20,855 nucleotides of DNA, taken from positions 1 through 20,855 of IMG/VR virus record IMGVR_UViG_3300046804_002572; one strand, written 5' to 3'. A program made the position numbers and the translations under genes. The DNA comes from a virus. This document shows positions 20,192 through 20,855 of the stretch, piece by piece. Within the stretch, counting starts at the first letter, position 1; each line of letters starts with the position of its first letter. The notes below the pieces were generated by a model. That model was given only the letters and a program-made list of their open reading frames with translations, was not told the origin of the DNA and did no database searches.

Positions 20192-20626
20192 ATGGAAAAA
20201 CTGTTTAAACTCTTAAGTGATGCTCAGTCATCACTTTTTGTTTTATTTCATAAAACTTGGGCATTTCATTGGAATGTAGTTGGAGAAGATTTCACTCAAC
20301 TCCATCAACTCTTTGGTGGACAGTATGAAACTATGTTTGAGGAGATTGACAGACTCTCTGAACATATGAGATACTTAAATGTAAAACCATTGAGTTCTCT
20401 TTCAAGAATGCTTGAGGTTACTCAAATCAAAGAGGCTGCAAGTTCAACTGGAGCAAAAGAAATGCTTCAAGAACTTCTTGAAAACAATGAAAAGTTTTGT
20501 GAGTTAATGGCAGAGATTTCGGAAGAATCAGAAGCACAAAAGCAATATGCAACTGCTAATCTGGTTCAAGACTTAATGGAATCTCACGGCAAATTTGTAT
20601 GGATGCTAAGATCACACCTACAGTGA
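20192..20626 (+). CDS. Dps-like ferritin (DNA-binding protein from starved cells family)
   Basis: A 144-aa four-helix protein. The intersubunit ferroxidase signature is complete and spaced as in E. coli Dps (H51, H63, D78, E82): here H26 in AFHWNVVG, H38 in QLHQLF, D53 and E57 in EEIDRLSEHM. Dps proteins oxidise Fe(II) with H2O2, store iron in a dodecamer and can protect DNA. The protein is shorter than E. coli Dps and lacks its Lys-rich N-terminal tail, so DNA binding is less sure than iron oxidation. ATG 20192 is used, since the upstream frame runs through tRNA genes. A late promoter suggests expression late in infection, possibly against oxidative stress in a photosynthetic host. Confidence 0.85.
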   Translation: MEKLFKLLSDAQSSLFVLFHKTWAFHWNVVGEDFTQLHQLFGGQYETMFEEIDRLSEHMRYLNVKPLSSLSRMLEVTQIKEAASSTGAKEMLQELLENNEKFCELMAEISEESEAQKQYATANLVQDLMESHGKFVWMLRSHLQ

Positions 20627-20641
20627 TAAGGATGAAGAACA

Positions 20642-20855
20642 ATGATTTCAATAAGATGCAAAGACTGCAATAAAGAATTAACTGGACACCAAACAAAAAC
20701 AGTGACGTGTGGATGTCCTAATATGGCAACAATTCGTGGAGATAAAATTTCTGCACTTGACTTATCTCGAATTGTTATGTTAAACTCTTTAAAAGAAAAT
20801 CAAAACAAAAGTGTGCTTACTTCTCAAGATATTGCTTGGCAGGCAGCACGTCGTC
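20642..20855 (+). CDS. Small putative zinc-binding protein (3' end beyond window)
   Basis: The first 71 codons of an ORF beginning MISIRCKDCNKELTGHQTKT. C6, C9, C23 and C25 form a CxxC...CxC zinc-ribbon-like cluster, followed by TIRGDKISALDLSRIVMLNS and a helical segment. It starts 15 nt after the Dps stop. I recall similar short proteins in T4-like cyanophages; the function is unknown. The gene runs off the right edge. Confidence 0.65.
   Translation, partial: MISIRCKDCNKELTGHQTKTVTCGCPNMATIRGDKISALDLSRIVMLNSLKENQNKSVLTSQDIAWQAARR

Noticed and set aside
1-20855. CRISPR array, insertion sequence, integrase or attachment site
   Set aside because: No regularly spaced repeats, transposase, recombinase or tRNA-end duplication was seen; this fits a strictly lytic phage.

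Overview
The window reads as part of the genome of a T4-like marine myovirus, most likely a cyanophage infecting Synechococcus or Prochlorococcus. The evidence is AT-rich DNA with all genes on the + strand, a T4-type primase next to class Ia nrdA and nrdB, free-standing HNH and GIY-YIG endonucleases, a small tRNA set, and many T4-type late promoter boxes (NATAAATA or CTAAATA) 15-37 nt before start codons. The host assignment is inferred from recognised families. No marker such as psbA lies in the window.

Layout. Positions 1-9254 are a virion and late block. It holds the tail end of an unknown gene, an HExxH zincin-like protein, two large basic low-complexity proteins (683-1840, 4776-7055), a tRNA-Ala with its own promoter, a 475-aa protein with a possible PD-(D/E)XK signature, a nucleotidyltransferase-fold protein, two tiny coupled ORFs, a glycine-rich structural protein and a cluster of small overlapping genes ending in a coiled-coil membrane protein. 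Positions 9421-14493 are a DNA-metabolism operon: gp61-like primase, nrdA and nrdB, with an HNH endonuclease wedged between nrdA and nrdB. A GIY-YIG endonuclease follows at 14554. Positions 15313-18872 return to small late genes: a basic virion-like protein, a SegE-like GIY-YIG protein, short conserved ORFs, an exported lysozyme, an HNH-like protein with a T4-style capsid-targeting N-terminus, and a small membrane-anchored protein. Positions 18873-20163 are a tRNA island (Arg-TCT, an HNH endonuclease, Leu-TAG, Gly-TCC, a degenerate tRNA-like unit, Val-TAC) driven by sigma70-type promoters. A Dps-like ferritin and the start of a small zinc-binding protein close the window.

How it works together. 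The primase and reductase supply primers and dNTPs for replication, the tRNAs may offset codon-usage differences, and the late block builds and loads the virion. The most interesting theme is a possible set of capsid-packaged, co-injected proteins. The N-terminus of the 17860 gene (MKTFKEFIIEA) closely resembles the T4 internal-protein capsid-targeting peptide (MKTYQEFIAEA, from memory), and the 3482 gene has a looser version. Behind these leaders sit an HNH-like nuclease and a nucleotidyltransferase. A second theme is regulatory: three times, a late-promoter box directly abuts an intrinsic terminator that runs up to the next start codon. Late transcripts would then start inside the hairpin and escape it, while read-through from upstream would be stopped.
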